This document shows positions 8,269 to 15,914 of a stretch of 64,000 bases of DNA, in pieces; within the stretch, counting starts at the first letter, position 1; every line of letters starts with the position of its first letter. Position numbers and translations under genes: made by a program. Where the stretch lies: contig JACKEV010000009.1 in assembly GCA_020632795.1 (NCBI GenBank), forward strand, positions 1-64,000, read 5' to 3'. The notes below the pieces were generated by a model, which saw nothing but the letters and a program-made list of their open reading frames with translations, made no database searches and was not told the DNA's origin. This DNA comes from Alphaproteobacteria bacterium (GTDB lineage Bacteria; Myxococcota_A; UBA796; CAJQPC01).

Positions 8269-8888
8269 CACGCCCCCTTGCCGGCGGGAGGCGCGGCGTC
8301 GATCAAGGCGTCGGCGGCGCGGATGAGGCCGTCGGCGGCGAAGCCCCGGGGGGCCACCCCCGCGCCGGCCAGGCCGAAGCTGCCCTGGATCGCCGCGATG
8401 AGCACCCAGGCGTCGGCCTCGGCCCCCTGCGTGCTGCGCCCGGCGTCGGCCAGGGCGTCCCGCAGGAGCGCGGCCAGGGTGCGCTGGAGCCCGGCGAGGG
8501 CCACCTGGAGCCGCGCCGCCAGCGCCGGGGCGCGGACCGCCTGGGCCCCCACCGCGATCCAGCAGGCCACCGCCGCGGGGTCCGGGCGGTCGACGGGGTC
8601 CAGGGACAGCAGGGCCCGGAGGAAGGCGTGGAGGTGCTCCCGGGGGGTGGCCTTGTGCGCCAGGGCGTCGTTCAGGCGCTCTTCCAGCAGCGCCGCCAGG
8701 TGGTTCATCAGCTCCAGCAGGATGTCGTGCTTGGTCTTGAAGTGGTAGTGCACCAGCCCCGGGGTGAGGTCCGCCGCCTCGGCGATCAGGCGGATGGACG
8801 CGCCGTCGAAGCCATGCACGGCCATCACCTGCATCAGGGCTTCGACGATCTGGGCCCGGCGGGCGTCGGTGTTGGTGGGGCGACCCAT
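8268..8888 (-). CDS. TetR family transcriptional regulator
   Basis: The N-terminal HTH (about residues 10-56) reads ARRAQIVEALMQVMAVHGFDGASIRLIAEAADLTPGLVHYHFKTKHDIL in short blocks typical of TetR. The C-terminal domain resembles the BetI-like ligand-binding type. The length of 206 aa is normal. GAGGAG lies just before ATG 8888. The gene heads a coupled operon, and a perfect dyad lies 17 nt upstream, so autorepression plus control of the divergent aldo-keto reductase gene is likely. The inducer is unknown. Confidence 0.92.
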   Translation of the reverse strand: MGRPTNTDARRAQIVEALMQVMAVHGFDGASIRLIAEAADLTPGLVHYHFKTKHDILLELMNHLAALLEERLNDALAHKATPREHLHAFLRALLSLDPVDRPDPAAVACWIAVGAQAVRAPALAARLQVALAGLQRTLAALLRDALADAGRSTQGAEADAWVLIAAIQGSFGLAGAGVAPRGFAADGLIRAADALIDAAPPAGKGA

Positions 8889-8905
8889 GACGGCTCCTCA
8901 ATAAA

Positions 8906-8921
8906 TTGGTTGGTCAACCAA
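8906..8921. promoter_or_regulatory. TetR-type operator dyad TTGGTTG-GT-CAACCAA
   Basis: These perfect 7-bp arms with a 2-nt spacer lie between the divergent TetR and aldo-keto reductase genes, in the most AT-rich stretch of the area. A TATAAA hexamer follows at 8924-8929. Palindromes of this size next to a tetR start are the usual binding site (family knowledge); binding itself is inference. Confidence 0.75.
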
Positions 8922-9019
8922 CCTATAAACTCTGCAGCGCCGCCCGTCAAGCGGAGCTTGACCACGGGGGGTCGACGCTTGGGGTAGGCTGGACCGACCC
9001 CCCTGGACTGGAGCCCGCT

Positions 9020-9832
9020 TTGGCGACACACCCGCCGCCGGAGAGCACCGCCGACTTCATGTTCCGCGACCTGGCGCCGGTCGGGAAGCGCGTGATGCGC
9101 ATCGGCCTGGCCCCCAACTTCGGCATCGACGCCGACAGCGTCGCCCACGCCCTGGCCGATCGAGGGGTGAACTACATCTTCTGGACCCCGCTGATGCGCA
9201 AGGCCACGCCCGCGATCCGCGACGCCCTGGCCCGGGACCGGGAGCAGTACGTGCTCGCGACCGGGCCCACCACCGCGTACTGGGGGGGCAGCCTGCGGCG
9301 GTTCACCGAGCGGGTGCTGCGCAGCCTCGGCACCGACTACATCGACGTCCTGCACATGTTCTGGCTGGGCGTCGGCTCCCGGTGGTCCCCGGCGACGGTC
9401 GAGGAGCTGGTGCGGCTGAAGGAGGAGGGCAAGGCCCGCGCCATCGCCGTGTCCATCCACGACCGCCAGCGGGCGGGGGCGCTGGCCACCGACTCCCCGC
9501 TGGACCTGCTGATGATCCGCTACAACGCGGCGCATCCGGGGGCCGAGCAGGACATCTTCCCCTCGCTGCGGGACGACGGGCCGGCGGTGATCGCCTACAC
9601 CGCGACCGCCTGGCGCCGCCTGCTCAAGGCCCCCCGGGGCTGGGACGGTCGGGTGCCCACCGCGGGGGACTGCTACCGCTTCTGCCTCTCCAACCCGTAC
9701 GTCGATGTGGTCCTTTCCGGGCCCGCGAACCGCGAGCAGCTCGAGCTGAACCTCGCCAGCATCGAGCAGGGTATGATGACCCGCGAAGAGCTGGACTGGA
9801 TGTATCGCTTCGGCGAGGTCGTCCACGGCTGA
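9020..9832 (+). CDS. aldo/keto reductase family protein
   Basis: The most probable start is TTG 9020 (GGAG 8 nt upstream); ATG 9059 is the alternative. The longer frame from 8906 would start inside the operator and is rejected. AKR features include FRDLAPVGKRVMRIGLA near the N-terminus, LRSLGTDYIDVLHMFWLG (strand with the conserved D-Y-I-D), VEELVRLKEEGKARAIAVS and YNAAHPGAEQDIF. The classical catalytic tetrad is hard to place (YWGGSL may supply Tyr), so activity may be atypical. A TAGGCT hexamer at 8985-8990 may be its -10 element. It is transcribed divergently from the TetR operon. Confidence 0.8.
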   Translation: MATHPPPESTADFMFRDLAPVGKRVMRIGLAPNFGIDADSVAHALADRGVNYIFWTPLMRKATPAIRDALARDREQYVLATGPTTAYWGGSLRRFTERVLRSLGTDYIDVLHMFWLGVGSRWSPATVEELVRLKEEGKARAIAVSIHDRQRAGALATDSPLDLLMIRYNAAHPGAEQDIFPSLRDDGPAVIAYTATAWRRLLKAPRGWDGRVPTAGDCYRFCLSNPYVDVVLSGPANREQLELNLASIEQGMMTREELDWMYRFGEVVHG

Positions 9833-9855
9833 ACCCCCCTTCGGAGGAGCCCCCC

Positions 9856-10977
9856 ATGCGCCGCGTCTCCCTCGTCCTCTGCGCGCTCGCCGCCTGCACC
9901 GGCGACAAGGTCTCTGTCGATGACAGCGTCGACGTCACCGACGACACCTCGGTCACCACCGACGACACCTCGGTCGCCACCGACGACACCGCCCAGCAGG
10001 AGGCCACCCGGGCCACGGTGGACGGCACCATCACCTGGAACGTCGACTTCGACGCCACCGCCGAGGCCGCCGGGGGCACCGACTGCGCCTACACCCGGCA
10101 CTACACCGGCGTCGAGGACCGCTCCCTGCCCTGGCTGTGCCCCGGCTGCGAGCTGGTCTTCCAGGCGGACGTGGCGGTGTCCGAGGGCCTGGACGACTGC
10201 TACTACCAGGTCACCAGCACGGCCCCCACCGACACCGAGTGGCTGGCCTACGCCGACGGCGCCTGGTACCGCGCCTCGGTGGGCGCGCTGACCGAGCGCG
10301 GCCCGGCCTCGCTCGACGGGGACACCTGGACCCTCTCCCAGTGGGTGCCCGAGTACCCTCCGCCGATGGGGGGCAACCTCACCTTCGACATCCAGGGCAC
10401 GCTCACCGTGGGCGAGGAGGTCGGCGACCCCGACGGCGGCTGGGGCGCCTCGGGCAGCTACGCCTGCGGCTGGCCCAAGGCCGACCCGGCCCCCTACGAG
10501 GGCGACTACGTCCTCCAGATGGAGCAGACCATCCCCGACGGCGTGTTCCAGGACGTCTGCGAGGACCGCGTGCGCCTGCACGACTTCCAGGGGCGCTACC
10601 TGGTCATCGAGGTCAGCGCGATGGACTGCCCGCCCTGCCAGAGCGCCGCCCGCGCCGAGCACGACTTCGTGTCGGGGCTGGCCGCCGAGGGCATCGACGT
10701 GAACGTCATCACCATGCTCGCGCCCTCGCTCTCCGACACCGCCGGCACCCCGTCCACCAGCCAGCTCAACCAGTGGATCACCACCTTCGAGCTGGACGAG
10801 CCGGTGCTCGCCGACCGCATGTGGGGCCTCGCGATCGCGGGCGTCTACCACGGCGAGGACTTCGGCTACCCCACCTTCGTCGTCGTGGACACCGAGCTGA
10901 AGGCCTTCTACACCCAGGTCGGCTTCTCCAACTACAGCGCGATGGCCGACGCCATCCGCGAGCGCGAGGGCGGGTGA
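9856..10977 (+). CDS. thioredoxin-like (CPPC) lipoprotein
   Basis: The start ATG 9856 follows GGAGGAG and gives a lipobox LAAC (Cys14), then a DDTSVTTDDT linker. The central about 190 residues are a beta-rich domain with several cysteines (including LCPGCELV). The C-terminal about 130 residues are a TlpA/thioredoxin-like fold with the redox motif CPPC (258-261) in AMDCPPCQSAARAEHDF and a cis-Pro region GYPTFVVVDTE. It probably works as an envelope thiol oxidoreductase or redox sensor. It ends in a 4-base overlap (GTGA) with the DNA methyltransferase gene. Confidence 0.88.
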   Translation: MRRVSLVLCALAACTGDKVSVDDSVDVTDDTSVTTDDTSVATDDTAQQEATRATVDGTITWNVDFDATAEAAGGTDCAYTRHYTGVEDRSLPWLCPGCELVFQADVAVSEGLDDCYYQVTSTAPTDTEWLAYADGAWYRASVGALTERGPASLDGDTWTLSQWVPEYPPPMGGNLTFDIQGTLTVGEEVGDPDGGWGASGSYACGWPKADPAPYEGDYVLQMEQTIPDGVFQDVCEDRVRLHDFQGRYLVIEVSAMDCPPCQSAARAEHDFVSGLAAEGIDVNVITMLAPSLSDTAGTPSTSQLNQWITTFELDEPVLADRMWGLAIAGVYHGEDFGYPTFVVVDTELKAFYTQVGFSNYSAMADAIREREGG

Positions 10978-11999
10978 GCCAGCCGATCGCGCGCTGGTTG
11001 GAGGAGGACACCGCAGAGCCGCTGTACGTGCGCGGGGACGCCCGGGCCATCCTGGCCGGGCTGCCGGCCGCCTGCGTGGACCTGTGCATGACCTCGCCGC
11101 CCTACTGGGGGCACCGGCGCTACGCCGCCGGGGGGCTGGGGGAGGAGCCTGGGCTCGGCGACTACCTCGACGGGCTGCTCGCCGTGCTCGCCGAGGTGCG
11201 GCGGGTGCTGCGGCCCACGGGCTCGCTGTGGCTGAACCTGGGGGACAGCTACCGGCAGAAGGCCCTCCAGGGGGTGCCCTGGCGCGTGGCCATCGCGCTC
11301 ATGGACCAGCAGCGCTGGATCCTGCGCAACGACGTCATCTGGCACAAGGTCAAGGGCGGGCCCGACAACGCCCGGGACAAGCTGCGGCCCATGCACGAGC
11401 ACCTCTTCCACTTCGTGAAGCAGCGCAAGGGCTACTTCTATGACGACGACGCCATCCGCAGCCCCCCCGGCGAGACCCGGGTGGAGGAGGGCGGGGTCAT
11501 CTCGGCGACCGGGGTGCGGGGGGTGCGCTACCGCCGGCAGATCCGCCGCTCCAACGCCCTGAGCGGGGAGGAGAAGGCCGCCGCTGAGGCCGCTCTGGAC
11601 GCCACCCTGGCGGACCTGGCTGCCGGCCGCATCGGGGACTTCCGCATGGTCATCCGCAAGCAGCAGCGGGCGACCCACTCCGACGCCGAGGCGGTCTCCG
11701 GCCGGGCCCGGGAGCTGGCCGAGCGGGGCTTCTACGTGCTGCCCTACCACCCCAAGGGCGCGAAGCTGGGCGACGTCTGGGACATCGTGCCCGAGGACAC
11801 CCACCGCCGGACCGTGCACTTCGCGCCCTACCCCGAGGCGCTCTGCAGGGTGCCCATCCTGGCCACCTGCCCGCCCGGCGGGGTGGTGCTGGACCCGTTC
11901 TGCGGGACGGGCACGACGGTGCGGGTGGCCCAGGCGCTGGGGCGGCGCGGCCTGGGCGTGGACCTGGCGGAGGCGTACCTGGCGCTGGCCCGGGGCTAA
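10974..11999 (+). CDS. orphan DNA methyltransferase, beta class (N4-cytosine type)
   Basis: GTG 10974 overlaps the preceding stop codon (GTGA); the 341-aa protein begins MSQPIARWLEED. Motif IV is TSPPYW (40-45) and the SAM motif DPFCGTGTT begins at about 307. The order IV then I defines the beta group, and SPPYW is typical of N4-cytosine enzymes such as M.PvuII relatives (family knowledge). The central 60-90 residues (after AIRSPPGETR) are a probable target-recognition insert. No restriction endonuclease is nearby, so it is an orphan enzyme. It converges with, and overlaps by 4 nt, the MopE/fibrinogen gene. Confidence 0.9.
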   Translation: MSQPIARWLEEDTAEPLYVRGDARAILAGLPAACVDLCMTSPPYWGHRRYAAGGLGEEPGLGDYLDGLLAVLAEVRRVLRPTGSLWLNLGDSYRQKALQGVPWRVAIALMDQQRWILRNDVIWHKVKGGPDNARDKLRPMHEHLFHFVKQRKGYFYDDDAIRSPPGETRVEEGGVISATGVRGVRYRRQIRRSNALSGEEKAAAEAALDATLADLAAGRIGDFRMVIRKQQRATHSDAEAVSGRARELAERGFYVLPYHPKGAKLGDVWDIVPEDTHRRTVHFAPYPEALCRVPILATCPPGGVVLDPFCGTGTTVRVAQALGRRGLGVDLAEAYLALARG

Positions 12000-13564
12000 C
12001 GCACCCAGATCGACAGCGTGCCCTCGTTCTGGAGGGCGTCGGCGCCCATGTTCCCGCACTCGAGGGTGAAGCCCGGCGACCAGGCGTCGCTGCCCTCGCG
12101 GGTGCCGAAGGCGATGCCCACGATGGTGTCGCCCTGGTCCACGGTGTCCGGGTTGTTGAGGTGGTCGTCGTAGCAGAACGCGAGCTGCGGCGCGCCGCCG
12201 TGGGCGGTGCTGTTCAGCCCGTTGAGGGTGTCGCAGAGGTAGTGGTTGCTGTTCTGGGTGTCGACCTCGTTGTCGTGCCAGATGGTCGACTGCCGCATGG
12301 ACTGGAGGGAGCTGTCCACCGCGTAGGCGGTGCCGTTGGGCGTGGCGCCCAGCAGCAGGTGGTTGCCGTTGGTGGTGGCGTAGCCGTCGACCTGGATCCA
12401 GGCGTCCTCCAGGGAGAGGTTGTCCGAGACGTTGCAGGTCATGCGCAGGTCGGTCCACAGCCCGTCCATCGCGCTCACGGCGACCGCCCCCTGGGAGCCC
12501 AGCCGCACCAGGCCCGCGGCGCCCAGGCCGTCGGAGATGCGGTTCTGGCTGGCGTTGTAGCTCCACGTCTCGTCCGTGAAGCGGTTGTGGCCGAACTGGG
12601 TGATGAAGGTGTCCTCGGAGAAGCCCCGGCTGCCGCCCAGGTCGAACACGTGCATCACCAGGGTCCATCCGCCGCCGTCGGTCTGCATGTCGCAGGTGAC
12701 GTCGAAGGGCTCCAGCCCGCTGGCATAGCCGTCGGGGTCGATGGGGTAGGTGCCGGTGGTCGTGTAGCCCTGGGCCTGCAGGTCGAGGCAGTCGGTGCCC
12801 AGCGCGCAGGCCCCGCTGGCCTCGGGGATGATGTCGGGGTTGGTGTCGTCGCAGTCGCCGCCATCGTTGACGTAGCCGCTGGGGCCCCGGCAGGCCACGT
12901 AGGCGCCGTCGTTGGTGCCGTAGCCGTCGCCGTCGGCGTCGGGGAACCAGGTGGGCTGGACGCCCTCGTCGACCCCGGCGTCGCAGTCCTGGTCCTGGCC
13001 GTCGCACTGCTCGGGGGCGCGGGGGTAGCGGTCCGGGTTGTTGTCGTCGCAGTCGCCGCCGCGCTCGACCGCGCCCTCGGTGGGGCCGCAGGCCTCCACG
13101 AGGTTGTCGTCGTCGCCCCAGCCGTCGCCGTCGAGGTCCGCGAACAGGGTCTCCAACTCCAGGCCCTCGTCCGCCTCACCGTTGCAGTTGTCGTCCAGGC
13201 CGTTGCAGGTCTCCCGGGCGCTGGGGCGGATCTGGCTGGAGGTGTCGTCGCAGTCGGTGTTGGTGACGACGTAGCCCTCCGGGGGCAGGCAGGTGTCCAC
13301 CTGGCCCTCGGGGTCGCCGTAGCCGTCGCCGTCGGCGTCGGGGAAGTAGGCCACGGTCACGCCCTCGTCGATCGCGCCGTCGCAGTCCTCATCGATCTCG
13401 TTGCAGGTCTCCGTCGCGTCGGGGTGGACGCTGGCGCGGTGGTCGTCGCAGTCCTCATCGGCCGGGGAGCCGTCGTTGTCGTCGTCGATGACGTCGTTGG
13501 GGTCCTTGTCGTAGGGGTTGCCGCACGCAGCGAGGGCGAGGGAGAGCAGCAGAGCCAGGCGCAT
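11996..13564 (-). CDS. MopE-repeat lipoprotein with fibrinogen-like C-terminal domain
   Basis: ATG 13564 gives a lipobox LAAC and a mature surface lipoprotein of about 508 aa. Four to five MopE-type calcium/metal-binding repeats (D-DGDG...DCDD...ETCN.IDEDCDG) fill residues about 20-255. The C-terminal half begins ACALGTDCLDLQAQG and carries the fibrinogen C-like signature FDVTCDMQTDGGGWTLVM, then SEDTFITQFG, W-SYNAS and a cysteine pair near the end. Fibrinogen-like domains bind sugars or proteins in animals and a few bacteria (family knowledge). The likely role is surface adhesion; the ligand is unknown. Confidence 0.87.
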   Translation of the reverse strand: MRLALLLSLALAACGNPYDKDPNDVIDDDNDGSPADEDCDDHRASVHPDATETCNEIDEDCDGAIDEGVTVAYFPDADGDGYGDPEGQVDTCLPPEGYVVTNTDCDDTSSQIRPSARETCNGLDDNCNGEADEGLELETLFADLDGDGWGDDDNLVEACGPTEGAVERGGDCDDNNPDRYPRAPEQCDGQDQDCDAGVDEGVQPTWFPDADGDGYGTNDGAYVACRGPSGYVNDGGDCDDTNPDIIPEASGACALGTDCLDLQAQGYTTTGTYPIDPDGYASGLEPFDVTCDMQTDGGGWTLVMHVFDLGGSRGFSEDTFITQFGHNRFTDETWSYNASQNRISDGLGAAGLVRLGSQGAVAVSAMDGLWTDLRMTCNVSDNLSLEDAWIQVDGYATTNGNHLLLGATPNGTAYAVDSSLQSMRQSTIWHDNEVDTQNSNHYLCDTLNGLNSTAHGGAPQLAFCYDDHLNNPDTVDQGDTIVGIAFGTREGSDAWSPGFTLECGNMGADALQNEGTLSIWVR

Positions 13565-13660
13565 GAGGGACTCCGTGGATGGGCTGGAGAGCCGAAAGGT
13601 AGCGTCGGCTCGGGCGGGTCCGCAGGCCCCTGGCGTCAACGTTGTGGCAGGATGCGGACC

Positions 13661-14446
13661 ATGAGCGAGCTGACCATCGACGAGCGCCTGGAGCGCACCC
13701 AGTGGGACCCCTTCTGGATCGACGACGACGTCGAGGTCGTCGACCGACCGGAGCTGATGTTCCTGTCCTGCCCGCGGGACGTGCCCTACCTCAACCACGT
13801 CGTCCGGGTGCGGGCCGAGCCGGCGAGGGTGGCCGAGGTGGTGGCCGAGGTGGTCGCCGCCCACGCCGGGCGGACCTCCCAGTGGATGGTCACCCCCCAG
13901 AGCCGCTCCGAGGCGCTGCTCGACGCGCTGAAGGCGGCCGGGTATCGGCGCGGTCACACCCACAACGCCTGCTCGCTCGATGTGACGGGCGTCTCCGACT
14001 GGTGTGCCTCCGGGATCACGGTGCGGCGGGTGGACACGATGGACGCCCTGCGGGACGCGATCCAGGTGCGCAGCCGTGGCTTCGACATGGACGAGCACGA
14101 GACCGAGGACACCCTGCGCCGGGCGCTGCGCTTCTGCGCCGACCCGGGCGGGCGGGTCCACCGCTTCGTGGCCTACGACGACGCGACCGGCGCGCCGCTC
14201 TCCACCGGGGGGATGAACTGGTACCCGGACCTGGCCCTGGCGTTCCTCTGGGGGGGCTGCACGGTCCCCGCGGGGAGGGGGCGGGGGGCCTATCGCTCGG
14301 TGGTCTTCGCCCGCGCGGCCCAGGTCCGGGCGCTCGGGGGGGAGCGGATGGGGCTCTATGGCCGGGTGAACACCTCCTGGCCTATCCTGGAGCGCCTGGG
14401 CTTCACGCGCCACGGCGAGATGGTGCACTGGTTCCGGGTGGGCTGA
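13661..14446 (+). CDS. GNAT family N-acetyltransferase
   Basis: ATG 13661 is preferred (AGGA 8 nt upstream); an in-frame ATG at 13652 is possible. The 261-aa protein has an N-terminal non-catalytic half (MFLSCPRDVPYLNHVVRVRA) and a C-terminal GNAT fold: HRFVAYDDATGAPLSTGGM (beta4), the acetyl-CoA loop around GCTVPAGRGRGAYRSVV and NTSWPILERLGFTRHGEM (beta7 region). It is cytosolic and the substrate is unknown. It is divergent from the MopE/fibrinogen gene and followed 4 nt later by the 157-aa protein gene. Confidence 0.88.
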   Translation: MSELTIDERLERTQWDPFWIDDDVEVVDRPELMFLSCPRDVPYLNHVVRVRAEPARVAEVVAEVVAAHAGRTSQWMVTPQSRSEALLDALKAAGYRRGHTHNACSLDVTGVSDWCASGITVRRVDTMDALRDAIQVRSRGFDMDEHETEDTLRRALRFCADPGGRVHRFVAYDDATGAPLSTGGMNWYPDLALAFLWGGCTVPAGRGRGAYRSVVFARAAQVRALGGERMGLYGRVNTSWPILERLGFTRHGEMVHWFRVG

Positions 14447-14450
14447 GGTC

Positions 14451-14924
14451 ATGGACGACGCCGCGCTGCTCAAGGCCTTCGAGGCCCAGGCCATCCCCCT
14501 GGAGGAGTGGAAGCACCGACACCATGTGCGGGTTGCCTGGATCTACGCGTCCCGGCACCCCTTCGGGGAGGCGCTGCGCCGCATGCGGGAGGGCATCCTG
14601 GCGTTGAACGCGGCCAATGGCATCGCCGCCACGCCCGAGGGCGGCTACCACGTCACCCTGACCATCGCGTGGATGCGGATCGTGGCGGCCGCAGCGCAGA
14701 CGCCTGCGCGGGACTCCCGCGACTTCCTGGTGCAGCACCCGGAGCTGGCCTCGCCGCGCCACATCCTGCGGTACTACAGCGTGGATCATGTCGTGAGCGA
14801 GCCGGCTCGGCTGGGGTGGGTGGAGCCGGACCTGGAGCCGCTGCCCTCCGCCCCTGCGAACCCCCCTTCGCACCCCTCATCGACAGATGTCAACACCCCA
14901 GCGCCGCCAGCGCCCGATGGGTAG
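14451..14924 (+). CDS. 157-aa conserved hypothetical protein (H-rich WKHRHH motif)
   Basis: The protein carries EEWKHRHHVRVAWIY at residues 20-34, NAANGIAATPEGGYHVTLTIAWMRIV at about 48-73, and ends in a Pro/Ser/Ala-rich tail. The W-H-x-H-H-V-x-V-A motif plus a second conserved GYHVT histidine suggests a metal site. I recall similar unnamed proteins in Proteobacteria but know no function. It starts 4 nt after the GNAT stop, so it is probably co-transcribed and may act with it. Confidence 0.75.
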   Translation: MDDAALLKAFEAQAIPLEEWKHRHHVRVAWIYASRHPFGEALRRMREGILALNAANGIAATPEGGYHVTLTIAWMRIVAAAAQTPARDSRDFLVQHPELASPRHILRYYSVDHVVSEPARLGWVEPDLEPLPSAPANPPSHPSSTDVNTPAPPAPDG

Positions 14925-14978
14925 CCGGCTTCGCACCCGGTGCGCACACCGCCACGCACATCAAGGTCGATAACAGGC

Positions 14979-15042
14979 GTTTGAACAACAGAATTGTTTG
15001 AACCTCCCGCCCTTGTGCACCCCTCCACTCCCGCCATAGCCT
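14979..15042 (+). promoter_or_regulatory. direct repeat and probable promoter upstream of the 238-aa gene
   Basis: GTTTGAAC occurs twice (14979-14986 and 14996-15003), 17 bp apart. It is followed by TTGTGC (15013-15018), an 18-bp spacer and TAGCCT (15037-15042), a plausible sigma-70 promoter 59 nt upstream of the start. The repeats lie where an activator would bind. Function is inference; nothing else is seen in the 176-nt gap. Confidence 0.4.
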
Positions 15043-15100
15043 GTCTGTAGCGGGGGCTCCCGCGACACCCGGAGGAGGCACGACATCACGAGGAGGGCAT

Positions 15101-15817
15101 ATGGATGTTCATGGCGCCGAGGATCTGGGGAGCGGCGGCGTCCTGTGGGCTGCGAGCGCGCTCGCGGACCTGGGGCGGATCCTGCTCCGGGAGGCCTACG
15201 GGAACGACCGGCAGAGTTTCCTGGATGACGCCGGCCGCGCCGCGCGGGTGAGGGGAGCGATCCGGCGGATGGGGGGTCCCGGCTGGGTCCCGGAGGAGGA
15301 GAGCGCGCACGCCGTGCCCTTCTACCTGGGCGAGCGCCTGCCCCGCTGGCTCGCGGGGGACGCCGACCCCATCGAGGTCATCGCGCGCCTCGCGGCCAGC
15401 GCCTCCGACCCCTGGGATCGGCACCTCGCCCAGGCGCTCGCCCGCCACGCCTACCGCCTGTTCCGGCCGGAGGGCTGGCGCCGCGGCGGGCTGGCCGCCA
15501 CGCCCGTCCGGCTGAGCGACGACGCTCTGGCCCGCTGCCTGTGGTCCACCTACGTCGAGCGCGCGGCGCTGCCGGTGGGCCGGCGGAACCGCATGCAGCA
15601 GCGCATGCGCCGCGAGCTGCACGCGGTGGTGGGGGAGCTGCGCCTGGGGTTCCCGCTGGCGGTCCACCTGAGCAGCGACGTGCTCCAGTACGTGGCGCTG
15701 CTCGAGCTGGACCCCGATGAGCTGGAGAGCGTGCAGGCGACGATCCAGCGCGGGCTGGACAAAGGCAGGACGATCAGCGCCGCCTGGCTCGACCGGCGGC
15801 TCCACCGGGAGGAGTGA
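15101..15817 (+). CDS. hypothetical alpha-helical protein, 238 aa
   Basis: ATG 15101 has AGGAGG 5 nt upstream. The protein is soluble, Arg/Ala-rich and predicted mostly helical, with no signal peptide or membrane segment. Notable blocks are LFRPEGWRRGG, RRNRMQQRMRRELHAVVGELRLGF and LDPDELESVQATIQRGLDKG. I do not recognise a family. It has its own promoter-like region and is followed by a GC-rich hairpin, so it is probably a single-gene unit. Confidence 0.75.
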   Translation: MDVHGAEDLGSGGVLWAASALADLGRILLREAYGNDRQSFLDDAGRAARVRGAIRRMGGPGWVPEEESAHAVPFYLGERLPRWLAGDADPIEVIARLAASASDPWDRHLAQALARHAYRLFRPEGWRRGGLAATPVRLSDDALARCLWSTYVERAALPVGRRNRMQQRMRRELHAVVGELRLGFPLAVHLSSDVLQYVALLELDPDELESVQATIQRGLDKGRTISAAWLDRRLHREE

Positions 15818-15824
15818 GCGGCGC

Positions 15825-15856
15825 GGGGCGGGACACCTGGGGAGGGGGCCCGCCCC
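15825..15856 (+). terminator. GC-rich hairpin after the 238-aa gene
   Basis: The perfect 8-bp arms GGGGCGGG (15825-15832) and CCCGCCCC (15849-15856) lie 8 nt after the stop codon, with a 16-nt loop. No T-tract follows, so an intrinsic terminator is only a possibility. Confidence 0.35.
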
Positions 15857-15902
15857 GACGCCGAGGTCGTGGAAAGTCACCTCGGGGCCTGCGTGGACAG
15901 GA

Positions 15903-15908
15903 TACGGT
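15903..15908 (+). promoter_or_regulatory. TACGGT hexamer 6 nt before the DUF2804-like start (leaderless candidate)
   Basis: A TAnnnT -10-like hexamer ends 6 nt before ATG 15915 and there is no ribosome binding site between them. If it is a promoter, transcription would begin at or next to the start codon. This reading is inference from spacing. Confidence 0.3.
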
Positions 15909-15914
15909 CTTCGT

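Noticed and set aside
8906..9019. Extended N-terminus of the aldo-keto reductase from 8906
   Set aside because: It would translate the TetR operator and the promoter-like TATAAA and TAGGCT sequences; the residues are unlike the family, and TTG 9020 has a ribosome binding site.
14925..15100. RNA gene in the gap before the 238-aa gene
   Set aside because: I found no tRNA-like or terminator structure, only the GTTTGAAC direct repeat and a promoter-like sequence.
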